The position numbers and the translations under genes are program-made. The notes under the pieces are model-generated. The model was not told where the DNA came from and did not search any database. It saw only the letters and a program-made list of their open reading frames with translations. A DNA stretch of 64,000 nt from Lachnospiraceae bacterium (GTDB lineage Bacteria; Bacillota; Clostridia; Lachnospirales; Lachnospiraceae), in assembly GCA_014239155.1 (NCBI GenBank), contig JAAZZQ010000003.1, forward strand, positions 124,001-188,000, read 5' to 3'. How positions within the stretch are numbered: position 1 is the stretch's first letter; each line of letters starts with the position of its first letter. Shown here piece by piece: positions 18,601-26,276 of the stretch.

Positions 18601-18862
18601 ACTCTATGAAGGGCGCCCAAATGTTCTTGACCTCATCACAAATGGTAAAATCGACTTGATTATAAATTCCCCTGTTGGAAAAGATAGTGTTCACGACGAC
18701 AGTTATCTTAGAAAAGCTGCAATCAAGGGCAGAATCCCTTATATGACGACGATTGCGGGGGCAAGAGCCACGGCAAAAGGCATTTTATATGTTCAAAAAA
18801 ATGGAAATGCAGATGTAAAATCTTTACAACAACTGCACAGTGAAGTCAAAGATAAACAATAA
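15635..18862 (+). CDS. carB: Carbamoyl-phosphate synthase, large subunit
   Basis: Makes carbamoyl phosphate from bicarbonate, two ATP and ammonia delivered by the glutaminase subunit CarA, for arginine and pyrimidine synthesis. 1075 residues, the normal length. Two tandem ATP-grasp halves are visible: the first begins [22 protein letters not shown], the second [20 protein letters not shown] near residue 558. The C-terminal MGS-like allosteric domain starts around residue 940 ([14 protein letters not shown]). carA is not next to it, which is unusual; the gene follows iorB by 38 bases with AACGGAGG as ribosome site. No PyrR or T-box-like leader is seen in front. Confidence 0.96.
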   Translation: [1075 protein letters not shown]

Positions 18863-18879
18863 AAATAGAAGAAATCGAA

Positions 18880-18912
18880 AAAGCGATGCTCTTACACAAA
18901 GAACATCGCTTT
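18880..18912. terminator. Bidirectional terminator between carB and tex
   Basis: A 9-bp stem AAAGCGATG/CATCGCTTT between two convergent stop codons, with T/A-rich flanks on both sides. Confidence 0.7.
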
Positions 18913-18916
18913 CAAT

Positions 18917-21268
18917 TTACTTTTTGCTGTCTTGGTCAATACGCATTGTCAAAGAGATTCTTTTCTTTGCCATATCTACGTCTAACACCTTTACATCAAC
19001 AATATCTCCAACACTGACCGCCTCAAGCGGATGTTTAATAAATTTATTGGTAATCTGGGATATGTGCACCAAACCGTCTTGATGTACTCCAATATCAACA
19101 AAAACACCAAAATCAATCACATTTCGGACCGTTCCTTTTAGAATCATATCCGGCTTTAAATCCTTCATCTCAAGAACATCGCTTCTCAAAATCGGTTTTG
19201 GCATATTTTCACGCGGATCTCTTGCAGGCTTTTCTAGCTCCTTTAAGATGTCTGTCAATGTAATCTCACCAATTCCCAATTCCTCCGCCATTTTTTTCTT
19301 GTCCTTCACACGCCTTTCCAATCCGCCTGTTATCTGCTGCGCATTGGATTCCGTCTTTGTGTTTTTCTTTTCTGGCGTGTCAAGCGTCACTCCTCCCATA
19401 GCCGCTATAAGTGCCTTTCCCATTGCAGTATTTGTATTTTTAATCACAATATTTTGCTTTTTATTGTTTTTTCCCTTTTCCTGCTTTGTTGGTTTTGCAG
19501 TCTTTACAGAAGCTGCTTTTTTCTGAAGCTCTTTTAAGTCCTCCATAGAAATATTAAGCTTCTCTAAAAGCTTTAACGCGGCGTCATAAGACTCTGGATG
19601 CACACTGGTGGCATCTAATGGATTATCGCCATCTAATATACGCATAAATCCTGCGCACTGTTCAAATGCCTTGGGACCAAGTTTCGCCACTTTTAACAAC
19701 TGTTTTCTGTTGGTAAACCGCCCATTTGTCTCCCTGTAATCCACAATATTCTTAGCAATCGTTTTATTAATACCTGAAATATACTCCAGCAAGGAAGCGG
19801 AAGCTGTATTCAAGTCTACACCAACTTTATTTACAGAATCCTCCACCACACCATTTAACGCTTCACTCAACTTCTTTTGATTCATATCATGCTGATACTG
19901 TCCCACACCAATTGATTTTGGGTCTATCTTAACCAACTCCGCTAAAGGGTCCTGCAATCGTCTTGCAATCGAGGCTGCACTCCGCTGTCCCACATCAAAA
20001 TTAGGAAACTCTTCTGTTGCAAGCTTGCTTGCAGAATACACAGAAGCTCCCGCCTCATTTACAATAACGTACTGCATTGGAGTATCTAACTCTTTAATCA
20101 ATTCAACAATCACTTGCTCAGACTCTCGAGAAGCGGTTCCATTTCCCACAGATATTAGACTTACATTATATTTGCTAATAAGTTTCTTTAGCTCTTTTTT
20201 TGCCTCTTCCACTTTATTTTGTGGCGCTGTTGGATAGATAACCTTTGTGTCAAGCACCTTTCCAGTTGCATCTACCACTGCAAGCTTACAGCCTGTCCGA
20301 AATGCAGGGTCCCAGCCAAGAACCACTTTTCCAGCAATTGGCGGCTGCATCAATAGTTGTTCCAAATTCTTGCCAAATACAGAGATTGCACCATCTTCCG
20401 CCTTCTCTGTAAGCTCATTTCTAATATCCCGTTCAATTGCAGGCGCAATTAATCTATTATAACTATCTGCAATTGTTTCTTGAAGTGCCGGCGTTGTATT
20501 TTCATTTTCCTTTGTAATAATCTTTTTTTCCAGAAAACGAATAATGCGTTCTGTAGGTGCTTCAATCTTCACAGAAAGTATTTTTTCATTCTCCCCTCGG
20601 TTCAATGCCAGAACTCTATGCCCCGCGACTTTGCTCACAGCCTCCTCAAAATCATAATACATCTCATAGACACTCTGCGTCTTTGCATCCTTTGCAGTAC
20701 TGACAATTTTACCTTCCTCAAAAGTTGCCTGTCGAATATAGGCTCTGTATTCCGCCTCATCAGAAATCATCTCTGCAATAATGTCCATTGCTCCCTGCAA
20801 AGCTTCTTTCACATTGTTGACACCCTTCTCCTCACTCACAAAGCGCCCTGCCTCTTCATGCAGAGGTTTTTCTGTCTCCTGCGCCAAAATAAGATTTGAT
20901 AGCACATCAAGCCCTTTTTCTCTGGCAACACTCGCACGTGTCTTTCTCTTAGGTCTGTACGGAAGATAGAGATCATCAACTGTTACCATTGTCTCAGCAG
21001 CAAGAATTTTCTCCCGCAATTCCTCTGTCAATTTGCCTTGCTCTTCAATACTGTTAAGCACCTGTTCCTTTTTCTCTTCCAGATTTCTAAGATACCCTAA
21101 TCTTTCGTTTAGATTTCTCAGAACCTCATCATTCAATGAACCAGTTACTTCCTTTCGGTATCTGGAGATAAAAGGAATTGTGTTCCCTTCATCTATCAGT
21201 TTCACGGCAGCCTCAATCTGCCACTTCTCAACATTTAGTTCCTCTTTTAGTTTTAAAATAATGTCCAT
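18917..21268 (-). CDS. Tex-like S1-domain RNA-binding protein
   Basis: Transcription accessory protein of the Tex/YhgF family, a nucleic-acid binding protein of the cytoplasm. The ATG at 21268 (MDIILKLKEELNVEKWQ...) is preferred over an upstream extension to 21316; it gives 783 residues. The order is Tex N-terminal helical domain (about 1-190), YqgF-like RNase H fold around VVLGWDPAFRTGCKLAVVD, helix-hairpin-helix segment around LLEYISGINKTIAKNIVDYRE, and a C-terminal S1 domain (GTVRNVIDFGVFVDIGVH). A Lys-rich insertion (KQEKGKNNKKQN...) of roughly 90 residues sits between HhH and S1, longer than in most Tex proteins I know. A nested hairpin lies in its leader. Confidence 0.93.
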   Translation of the reverse strand: MDIILKLKEELNVEKWQIEAAVKLIDEGNTIPFISRYRKEVTGSLNDEVLRNLNERLGYLRNLEEKKEQVLNSIEEQGKLTEELREKILAAETMVTVDDLYLPYRPKRKTRASVAREKGLDVLSNLILAQETEKPLHEEAGRFVSEEKGVNNVKEALQGAMDIIAEMISDEAEYRAYIRQATFEEGKIVSTAKDAKTQSVYEMYYDFEEAVSKVAGHRVLALNRGENEKILSVKIEAPTERIIRFLEKKIITKENENTTPALQETIADSYNRLIAPAIERDIRNELTEKAEDGAISVFGKNLEQLLMQPPIAGKVVLGWDPAFRTGCKLAVVDATGKVLDTKVIYPTAPQNKVEEAKKELKKLISKYNVSLISVGNGTASRESEQVIVELIKELDTPMQYVIVNEAGASVYSASKLATEEFPNFDVGQRSAASIARRLQDPLAELVKIDPKSIGVGQYQHDMNQKKLSEALNGVVEDSVNKVGVDLNTASASLLEYISGINKTIAKNIVDYRETNGRFTNRKQLLKVAKLGPKAFEQCAGFMRILDGDNPLDATSVHPESYDAALKLLEKLNISMEDLKELQKKAASVKTAKPTKQEKGKNNKKQNIVIKNTNTAMGKALIAAMGGVTLDTPEKKNTKTESNAQQITGGLERRVKDKKKMAEELGIGEITLTDILKELEKPARDPRENMPKPILRSDVLEMKDLKPDMILKGTVRNVIDFGVFVDIGVHQDGLVHISQITNKFIKHPLEAVSVGDIVDVKVLDVDMAKKRISLTMRIDQDSKK

Positions 21269-21300
21269 TACCGCTCTTTTCCTTCTTATCCTAATTTTAA

Positions 21301-21363
21301 AAACTGTGAAAAACAACTGATAGACTCTCAGAATTTTGAGAGTCTAAAATACAATCACAGTTT
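21301..21363 (-). promoter_or_regulatory. Nested hairpins in the tex leader (attenuator candidate)
   Basis: An inner 10-bp stem TAGACTCTCA/TGAGAGTCTA (21321-21330, 21337-21346) lies inside an outer stem AAACTGTGA/TCACAGTTT (ends 21301 and 21363). On the minus strand the outer stem is followed by TTTTTAAAATT, so the whole resembles a terminator placed 33 bases before the tex start codon. Confidence 0.4.
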
Positions 21364-21607
21364 TTGCTGTAAAACTGCTGTGTATAAGTATTGCTCTATA
21401 CAATTATATGATAAAATATGGTACGATTCAAGAAAATTTCACTTGGATTTCATTGTTTTATTGTATTAAACATGATACAATCATCTTCGTATGGTTCCAT
21501 AACTTTCGCAATATCTGAATAATTCCTCAATCCTTCTTGGGAAACTGTTCAGACAGCTATATGGAAACAAAAATAATAAAATCATATCTAAGGAAGGACT
21601 TATAACG

Positions 21608-22450
21608 ATGCAACAACCACAATATAAAAACAATTTTGAAATTAAATTTCTAGCGCGGATGCATACCGGACAGCACCTTGGAATATTAATTGGTGCAACT
21701 TTGATTAAATTTATCATCACTATCTGTACAGTCAATTTTGTCTCTGTGTTAATTCCTGTAGGAACCACAATTGGCTATCTTATCAATTATATTCTCGTAT
21801 TTTGTGTCCAAGTAGTAACTTCTGTTTTGAGTGTAGGCACAGCGTTTATATTCTTAAAATCTGCATGTAATATGTCTAGTACAATCAGTGACCTATTTTG
21901 CGGTTTTCGTCAGAACACAGTCAAAATCTTAAAAATTAGCGCTATAATCGCAGTTGTCGAATCTATTTGCATGATACCACTTGATATTGCTTCTATACAA
22001 TACAATGATATAATTAATTCCATTCCTCTTTTTCGGAATAATGGAACAAATCTTAGTTTTTTCCTTTCTGGAAGTACTATTGACAATCATGAATTTCTTG
22101 AAGCCTACAATATATTTTACAGCGCTTCCATGAAATTTTATCTAATTATGTTAATTTGTACTGTAATTTCCACTATATTAACACTGCCATTTTTCCCAGT
22201 ATTTTATATGGTACTTGACTTTCCTGATTGGAGTGCAACAACAATACTAAAAAAAAGTTTTGAAGTTATGAGCGGAAACAAACTGCGACTGTTTTTATTG
22301 TATGTAAGCTTTATTCCGTCCTTCCTGCTCAGTGTCTTTACTTGTGGTATCCCGCTAATCTGGGTTATCCCTTATATGAGCATGGCGGAAACTGACTTTT
22401 ATCTGGATATGATGTCTGTACGCAATAAATCAGTCAACAATATTTCTTAA
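21608..22450 (+). CDS. DUF975 family polytopic membrane protein
   Basis: 280 residues with about five or six hydrophobic segments (near 25-45, 50-80, 110-130, 180-205, 235-260). The C-terminal region with SFEVMSGNKLRLFLLYVSFIPSFLL and GIPLIWVIPYMSMAETDFY is the hallmark of DUF975 proteins of Firmicutes. Function unknown; no partner in the immediate neighbourhood. GGAAGGAC precedes the ATG. A palindromic repeat and hairpin follow the stop. Confidence 0.75.
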   Translation: MQQPQYKNNFEIKFLARMHTGQHLGILIGATLIKFIITICTVNFVSVLIPVGTTIGYLINYILVFCVQVVTSVLSVGTAFIFLKSACNMSSTISDLFCGFRQNTVKILKISAIIAVVESICMIPLDIASIQYNDIINSIPLFRNNGTNLSFFLSGSTIDNHEFLEAYNIFYSASMKFYLIMLICTVISTILTLPFFPVFYMVLDFPDWSATTILKKSFEVMSGNKLRLFLLYVSFIPSFLLSVFTCGIPLIWVIPYMSMAETDFYLDMMSVRNKSVNNIS

Positions 22451-22484
22451 AAGTTTGTTTTCTTCTGGATTCCTGTGCTCAATC

Positions 22485-22556
22485 GAGTAGGGAAGTTTTT
22501 CCCTACTCTCTGCGCCTTGTCGCATAGCGGCTTATTTCCTTTATATAGGTGCATAA
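22485..22556. repeat. Composite repeat, copy C: GAGTAGGG hairpin plus BOX-like unit
   Basis: GAGTAGGGAA/TTCCCTACTC (22485-22508) is a perfect 10-bp stem, followed by a unit ending TTATTTCC...GTGCATAA. The same arrangement of hairpin then BOX-like unit is seen at 31427-31504. The hairpin may also act as a terminator after the DUF975 gene, though no T run follows. Confidence 0.6.
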
Positions 22557-22571
22557 AAAGAGAAAATAGCC

Positions 22572-23153
22572 TTATTTCTTGCGCCCTATATATCGACATA
22601 CTTTTTTTCGATACGCCAAATAATCATCGCCAAATGTGGTTATCAAAAAGTCTTCTTCCACATTCACTATCTGCAAATGCAACATAGCAACAGCCAACAA
22701 AGTAATCGCAAATAAAACCCAGTTAAAAAACATTAAGATTACACCTATATAAACAAAATCAAATCCGATAAACGCGGGATTCCGACTATAAGCATATATT
22801 CCCGACGTAACAAGATCTGTCTTTTTATCTTTTGGAATACCTGCCCGCCAGCTATCACGCATTGTGAGTACTGACACAATAAATATTCCAACTCCTGATA
22901 TACCCAATATTGCACCAAAAATTCTTAACCATACAGAATCAATATATGTATTGGAAAAAATACTGACCACTTCAACAACCAAGACAATATATGTTGCGAT
23001 TTTTAAAGTAACTTCTATAAATTTTTTAGATCCCTCTGTCTCCTTGCCTAATAGATTTGTTTGTATTCCCTGCCTGTGTTGAATCAACATCTTTATAAAA
23101 TAAACTCCATAAAATACAAGCATAGTCAGTACTACTATAATTTGATATGCCAT
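22572..23153 (-). CDS. Isoprenylcysteine carboxyl methyltransferase-like membrane protein
   Basis: 193 residues with hydrophobic segments near 3-22, 48-68, 75-100, 128-150 and 150-165. The C-terminal half has the ICMT/phospholipid methyltransferase signature: LVTSGIYAYSRNPAFIGFD for the SAM-binding RHPxY-like loop (here SRNP) and EEDFLITTFGDDYLAYRKKVCRYI at the end. Bacterial members methylate unknown lipids or small molecules. GAGGTTATGAT precedes the ATG. Monocistronic. Confidence 0.85.
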   Translation of the reverse strand: MAYQIIVVLTMLVFYGVYFIKMLIQHRQGIQTNLLGKETEGSKKFIEVTLKIATYIVLVVEVVSIFSNTYIDSVWLRIFGAILGISGVGIFIVSVLTMRDSWRAGIPKDKKTDLVTSGIYAYSRNPAFIGFDFVYIGVILMFFNWVLFAITLLAVAMLHLQIVNVEEDFLITTFGDDYLAYRKKVCRYIGRKK

Positions 23154-23181
23154 ATCATAACCTCCAAACCAACCAATAAAT

Positions 23182-23346
23182 TAGTACATCAAAAATTAAG
23201 TTTTGGATAGTTTAACTCAGAATATTTTTCTGAGAGTGCTGCTTCACAAACGCAGGCATAGCAGTGGCTACGTCGAGGCTTGGGGAGTAGTACTCTCAGG
23301 AAAATAGGTAAGTCAAACTGCCAATTACTTAATATCCGATGTACTA
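23182..23346. repeat. 165-bp long imperfect inverted repeat
   Basis: The left arm from TAGTACATC (23182) to CTGAGAGT (about 23240) and the right arm from ACTCTCAG (about 23292) to GATGTACTA (23346) are imperfect reverse complements of about 55-58 bases around a 50-base centre. On RNA this would form one long hairpin. It may be a MITE or a structured RNA. Confidence 0.65.
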
Positions 23347-23359
23347 GGATTCACTCATA

Positions 23360-23765
23360 TGGCGGCAGCTCACTTATAACTGTGAACTACCTATTGTCTA
23401 AAACCAATAAGCTTCCTACTTCTTCGACATACTATCTCCACAGGCGTTAATTCGGGCAGTCCCTGCCCTATAATGGTATAACATTCGTACCTTGTATATT
23501 TTACGTGCTGAAGGATTGCTTGGTTTTCGCATTCTGATTTCTCAGCACAACCATCTATAATACAGTTATCAATGTGCGTGTATGAATAAATGATAACAAA
23601 AAATTTACACTATGACAACTACTACTTTTGACTGCCTTAACCCACCATCTAAAGCCAGTGGGATAGCGGTTGCCCTATTTTCAAAATTTCGTGTCCACAC
23701 TCCTTAGGATACTCATTCGTAACAGTCAGAAATGAGGAGGCTACCACCCTGTCATGAATACTTTC
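23360..23765 (-). mobile_element. Degenerate IS200/IS605-type remnant (tnpB tail and right end)
   Basis: On the minus strand a frame ends with RAGTARINACGDSMSKK and a TAG at 23416-23418. This resembles the C-terminus of TnpB proteins (G-T-A-x-I-x-A-C-G-D). The following GAAGCTTATTGGTTTTAGACAA and TAGGTAGTTCAC look like the right end that overlaps the TnpB guide RNA. A second piece with CCCAC-TGGCTTTAGATG-GTGGG lies at 23641-23663. No intact frame survives. The assignment rests on remembered motifs only. Confidence 0.45.
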
Positions 23766-23832
23766 CGTATAAAAATTATATTATGATTTTATTGAAAAAA
23801 CACTATAAACTATCACTTCTGAGCACCTAATT

Positions 23833-23982
23833 GTTACAGTTCAGCCTTGCCGAACTGTAACGCAGCAACCCATGCAAAATCGCTGCGCGATGGCTTGTTG
23901 CATCTCAACCACTACGCTTTCTTACATGGCTTATATAAGCCATAATTTGCAGCGCAATACAAAGTCCTGTCTGAACTATAAC
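23833..23982. mobile_element. MITE with target duplication (copy X2)
   Basis: 150 bp with ends GTTACAGTTCAG and CTGAACTATAAC. ACCTAATT occurs directly on both sides (23825-23832 and 23983-23990), an exact 8-bp target duplication, 9 bp if one C is shared. The right part is the inverted counterpart of the element at 4392-4474 (shared core GGACTTTG, GCAAATTATGGCTT on the opposite strand). No coding capacity. Confidence 0.8.
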
Positions 23983-24093
23983 ACCTAATTTCTACTTCTG
24001 GTTGAATTTTCACTGCCAACTATCCGATACCGTTATAGCTTCTTTTATATCTTTATAGTAAAATAGACTCAAAAGTAAAAAGGAGTTGTATAT

Positions 24094-24903
24094 ATGGACA
24101 TTGGAACTGTGATTATGAACAAAAGAAAGGCTTTAGGTTATACCCAGCAATCTTTAGCAGACAAGTTAAATATTTCTTTTCAGGCAGTATCAAAATGGGA
24201 AAACGGAACAAATTATCCGGAAATGGATATGCTTCCCATAATTGCAAGTGTATTAGACACAAGCATAGATTCTCTTTTAGGATATAAATCTTTTGTACAT
24301 TCTGATTATGATAAACGGTATGATATGAAAGATTATTATTGGGGAATTACCCCTAACTCTCTGTGTTATGAAATCATAAAATTGCAACCGCCGGTAAAAC
24401 CGTTAAAAGTACTGGATATCGGCTGCGGAGAAGGAAAGGACGCAGTTTTTCTTGCAAGAAACGGCTATATGGTAACAGCTTTTGATTTATCCGAAACAGG
24501 AATAGAAAAAGGAAAGCGTCTTGCAGAAAAATGTAATACCTATGTTGATTTCTTAAAAGCTGACCTGACAGATTTTCGTGCGACGGAAATGTATGATATT
24601 GTTTTCAGCAGCGGTGTATTTCATTTTATCAAACCCGAAATCAGAAAAGAACTCATATCAAATCTGCAAGAACACACCAATAAGAATGGCATACACGCCA
24701 TCAATGTATTTATAGAAAAACCGTTTATTGAAATTCCGCCTGACAAGGACAGCAATCGTTTTCGTTGGAAATCCGGAGAACTTTTTATGTATTACAGCGA
24801 TTGGAAATTCCATAAAATGGAAGAAATTATTTTTGACTGCAATAGCGGCGGAATCCCTCACAAGCACTGTATGGACACTATGATTATAGAAAGGATGCAA
24901 TAA
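24094..24903 (+). CDS. XRE-type regulator fused to a SAM methyltransferase
   Basis: 269 residues. Residues 1-66 are a helix-turn-helix of the XRE type (ALGYTQQSLADKLNISFQAVSKWENG). From about 105 on there is a class I methyltransferase domain: VLDIGCGEGKDAVFLARNGYMVTAFDLS is motif I with the acidic end of strand 2, and YDIVFSSGVFHFI the later strand. It resembles TehB-like enzymes. The second methyltransferase starts within its stop codon (TAATG), so the two are translationally coupled. The DNA-binding domain suggests autoregulation, or sensing linked to the methylation substrate; both are inferences. AAAAAGGAG lies 9 bases before the ATG. Confidence 0.88.
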   Translation: MDIGTVIMNKRKALGYTQQSLADKLNISFQAVSKWENGTNYPEMDMLPIIASVLDTSIDSLLGYKSFVHSDYDKRYDMKDYYWGITPNSLCYEIIKLQPPVKPLKVLDIGCGEGKDAVFLARNGYMVTAFDLSETGIEKGKRLAEKCNTYVDFLKADLTDFRATEMYDIVFSSGVFHFIKPEIRKELISNLQEHTNKNGIHAINVFIEKPFIEIPPDKDSNRFRWKSGELFMYYSDWKFHKMEEIIFDCNSGGIPHKHCMDTMIIERMQ

Positions 24904-25550
24904 TGGAACAGAAAAATTATTGGAATCTTGTTTCAAATACAAAAATATTTACAACACCATTTCAGACCAATATTTTTAGCAGTTATGTAACTAAAGATTC
25001 TGTCATTTTGGATATTGGATGCGGATATGGACGAACTTTAAATGAACTCTATTCTCTAGGTTATAAACATCTGTCTGGACTTGATTTTTCTTCAGGCATG
25101 ATACAAAGAGGAAAAGTGATGTATCCGAATCTCGACTTAAGGTTAAAAAACAATGACTCTATTGATATAATGGACAACAGCGTTGATGCAGTAATTCTCT
25201 TTGCCGTACTTACTTGTATTGTAAGCAATACAGAACAGGAAAAACTGATTGCAGAAATACATAGGATACTAAAACCAGATGGTATCTTGTATATAAATGA
25301 TTTTTTACTAAATACAGATGAGCGAAACATAAAAAGATACCAGCAATATCAGGAGCAATATGGTATTTATGGCGTGTTTGAACTTCCAGAAGGCGCGGTT
25401 TTAAGACATCATGATGAAAAATGGCTTCACTGTTTATTGGCTGGATTCGCACAATTAGAGTACCAACATCTCACATTTACTACTATGAATGGTCATACCT
25501 CCAACGGTTTTTACTATTTTGGGAAAAAGATTGAAGGAAAGCACAAGTAA
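24903..25550 (+). CDS. Class I SAM-dependent methyltransferase
   Basis: 215 residues; VILDIGCGYGRTLNELYSLGYKHLSGLDFSSGMI contains motif I and the strand-2 acidic residue, and IHRILKPDGILYINDF is motif III. It overlaps the preceding XRE-methyltransferase gene by one base. The substrate is unknown. The family is Methyltransf_11/25-like, as in UbiE-type and small-molecule methylases. A terminator follows. Confidence 0.88.
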   Translation: MEQKNYWNLVSNTKIFTTPFQTNIFSSYVTKDSVILDIGCGYGRTLNELYSLGYKHLSGLDFSSGMIQRGKVMYPNLDLRLKNNDSIDIMDNSVDAVILFAVLTCIVSNTEQEKLIAEIHRILKPDGILYINDFLLNTDERNIKRYQQYQEQYGIYGVFELPEGAVLRHHDEKWLHCLLAGFAQLEYQHLTFTTMNGHTSNGFYYFGKKIEGKHK

Positions 25551-25591
25551 AAGAAATCTGCTTTTAATACAATAGCCTACTAAACGAATGT

Positions 25592-25620
25592 GGACAGCCC
25601 TTTCGGACTGTCCCTGTTTT
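25592..25620 (+). terminator. Terminator of the methyltransferase pair
   Basis: GGACAGCC/GGACTGTCC forms a GC-rich stem around TTTC (25592-25613), followed by CTGTTTTAATTT. Confidence 0.75.
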
Positions 25621-25688
25621 AATTTCTTTTAATTCAAGATTCCATCAGCATTGTTACCACAACATCTTCTCCGACTAAAAAAGCGATT

Positions 25689-26255
25689 CTATTGTCTATT
25701 ATAATAGTCCAATGTCGCCTTAAAATAGGTCCTAATATATCCATCTGTCGACACCACCACAAATTCGCTTGTGTCTTCTACATAATAGACATCATCACCG
25801 TCCTCCGCCTCTAATTTATGAAGTGCGTCTGGATTTTTAATTACGTTATTGGCTCCTTGCAGATAATCTTCCTCTGTGTCATATGGAAATTCCTCACCAT
25901 GCTTTTGAAAGTGTTCGGTAAGATATCGCGCTTTTCTAAATTGATACGCTGTATCCGAATCTTCTTCTGATACAGTTTGCACTACTGTCTCTAATACTGG
26001 CTGTGGTTGTGATTCAGGATGCTCCACAGTTTCTTTTTCTGCTATCTGTGTCACCTGTACCTGCAATTGTTCCTGTTCTGTACGCTCTGACAGAGAGAGT
26101 TCTTGCTCTGCTGCCTGCTCAGCCTGTTCTGTCGCCAGCAATTGCTCTGCATCACCATTCAACAAATTATTTGCCAGAGAAAAGACGAACAACAACAAAG
26201 CAGTAGCAATCACAGCCACGGAATATTTTTTATTGTTTCTGCCATCTCTATTCAT
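25689..26255 (-). CDS. Membrane-anchored protein with BECR-toxin-like C-terminal domain
   Basis: 188 residues. Residues 11-33 (SVAVIATALLLFVFSLANN) form one hydrophobic segment that is a signal anchor. Residues 38-100 are low complexity, Glu/Gln-rich, probably an extended stalk. The C-terminal ~85 residues (YLTEHFQKHGEEFPYDTEEDYLQGANNVI... to EFVVVSTDGYIRTYFKA) resemble the H...KHG.E...Y...G.I.TYFKP pattern that I associate with phage/polymorphic-toxin nucleases of the barnase-EndoU-colicin-RelE (BECR) group. Whether this copy is active, and whether it acts outside the cell, cannot be told. No immunity gene is adjacent. It is 20 bases upstream-facing from prfB on the same strand. AGGAGAG precedes the ATG. 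Confidence 0.6.
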   Translation of the reverse strand: MNRDGRNNKKYSVAVIATALLLFVFSLANNLLNGDAEQLLATEQAEQAAEQELSLSERTEQEQLQVQVTQIAEKETVEHPESQPQPVLETVVQTVSEEDSDTAYQFRKARYLTEHFQKHGEEFPYDTEEDYLQGANNVIKNPDALHKLEAEDGDDVYYVEDTSEFVVVSTDGYIRTYFKATLDYYNRQ

Positions 26256-26276
26256 TAAAAACTCTCCTGAAAATTC

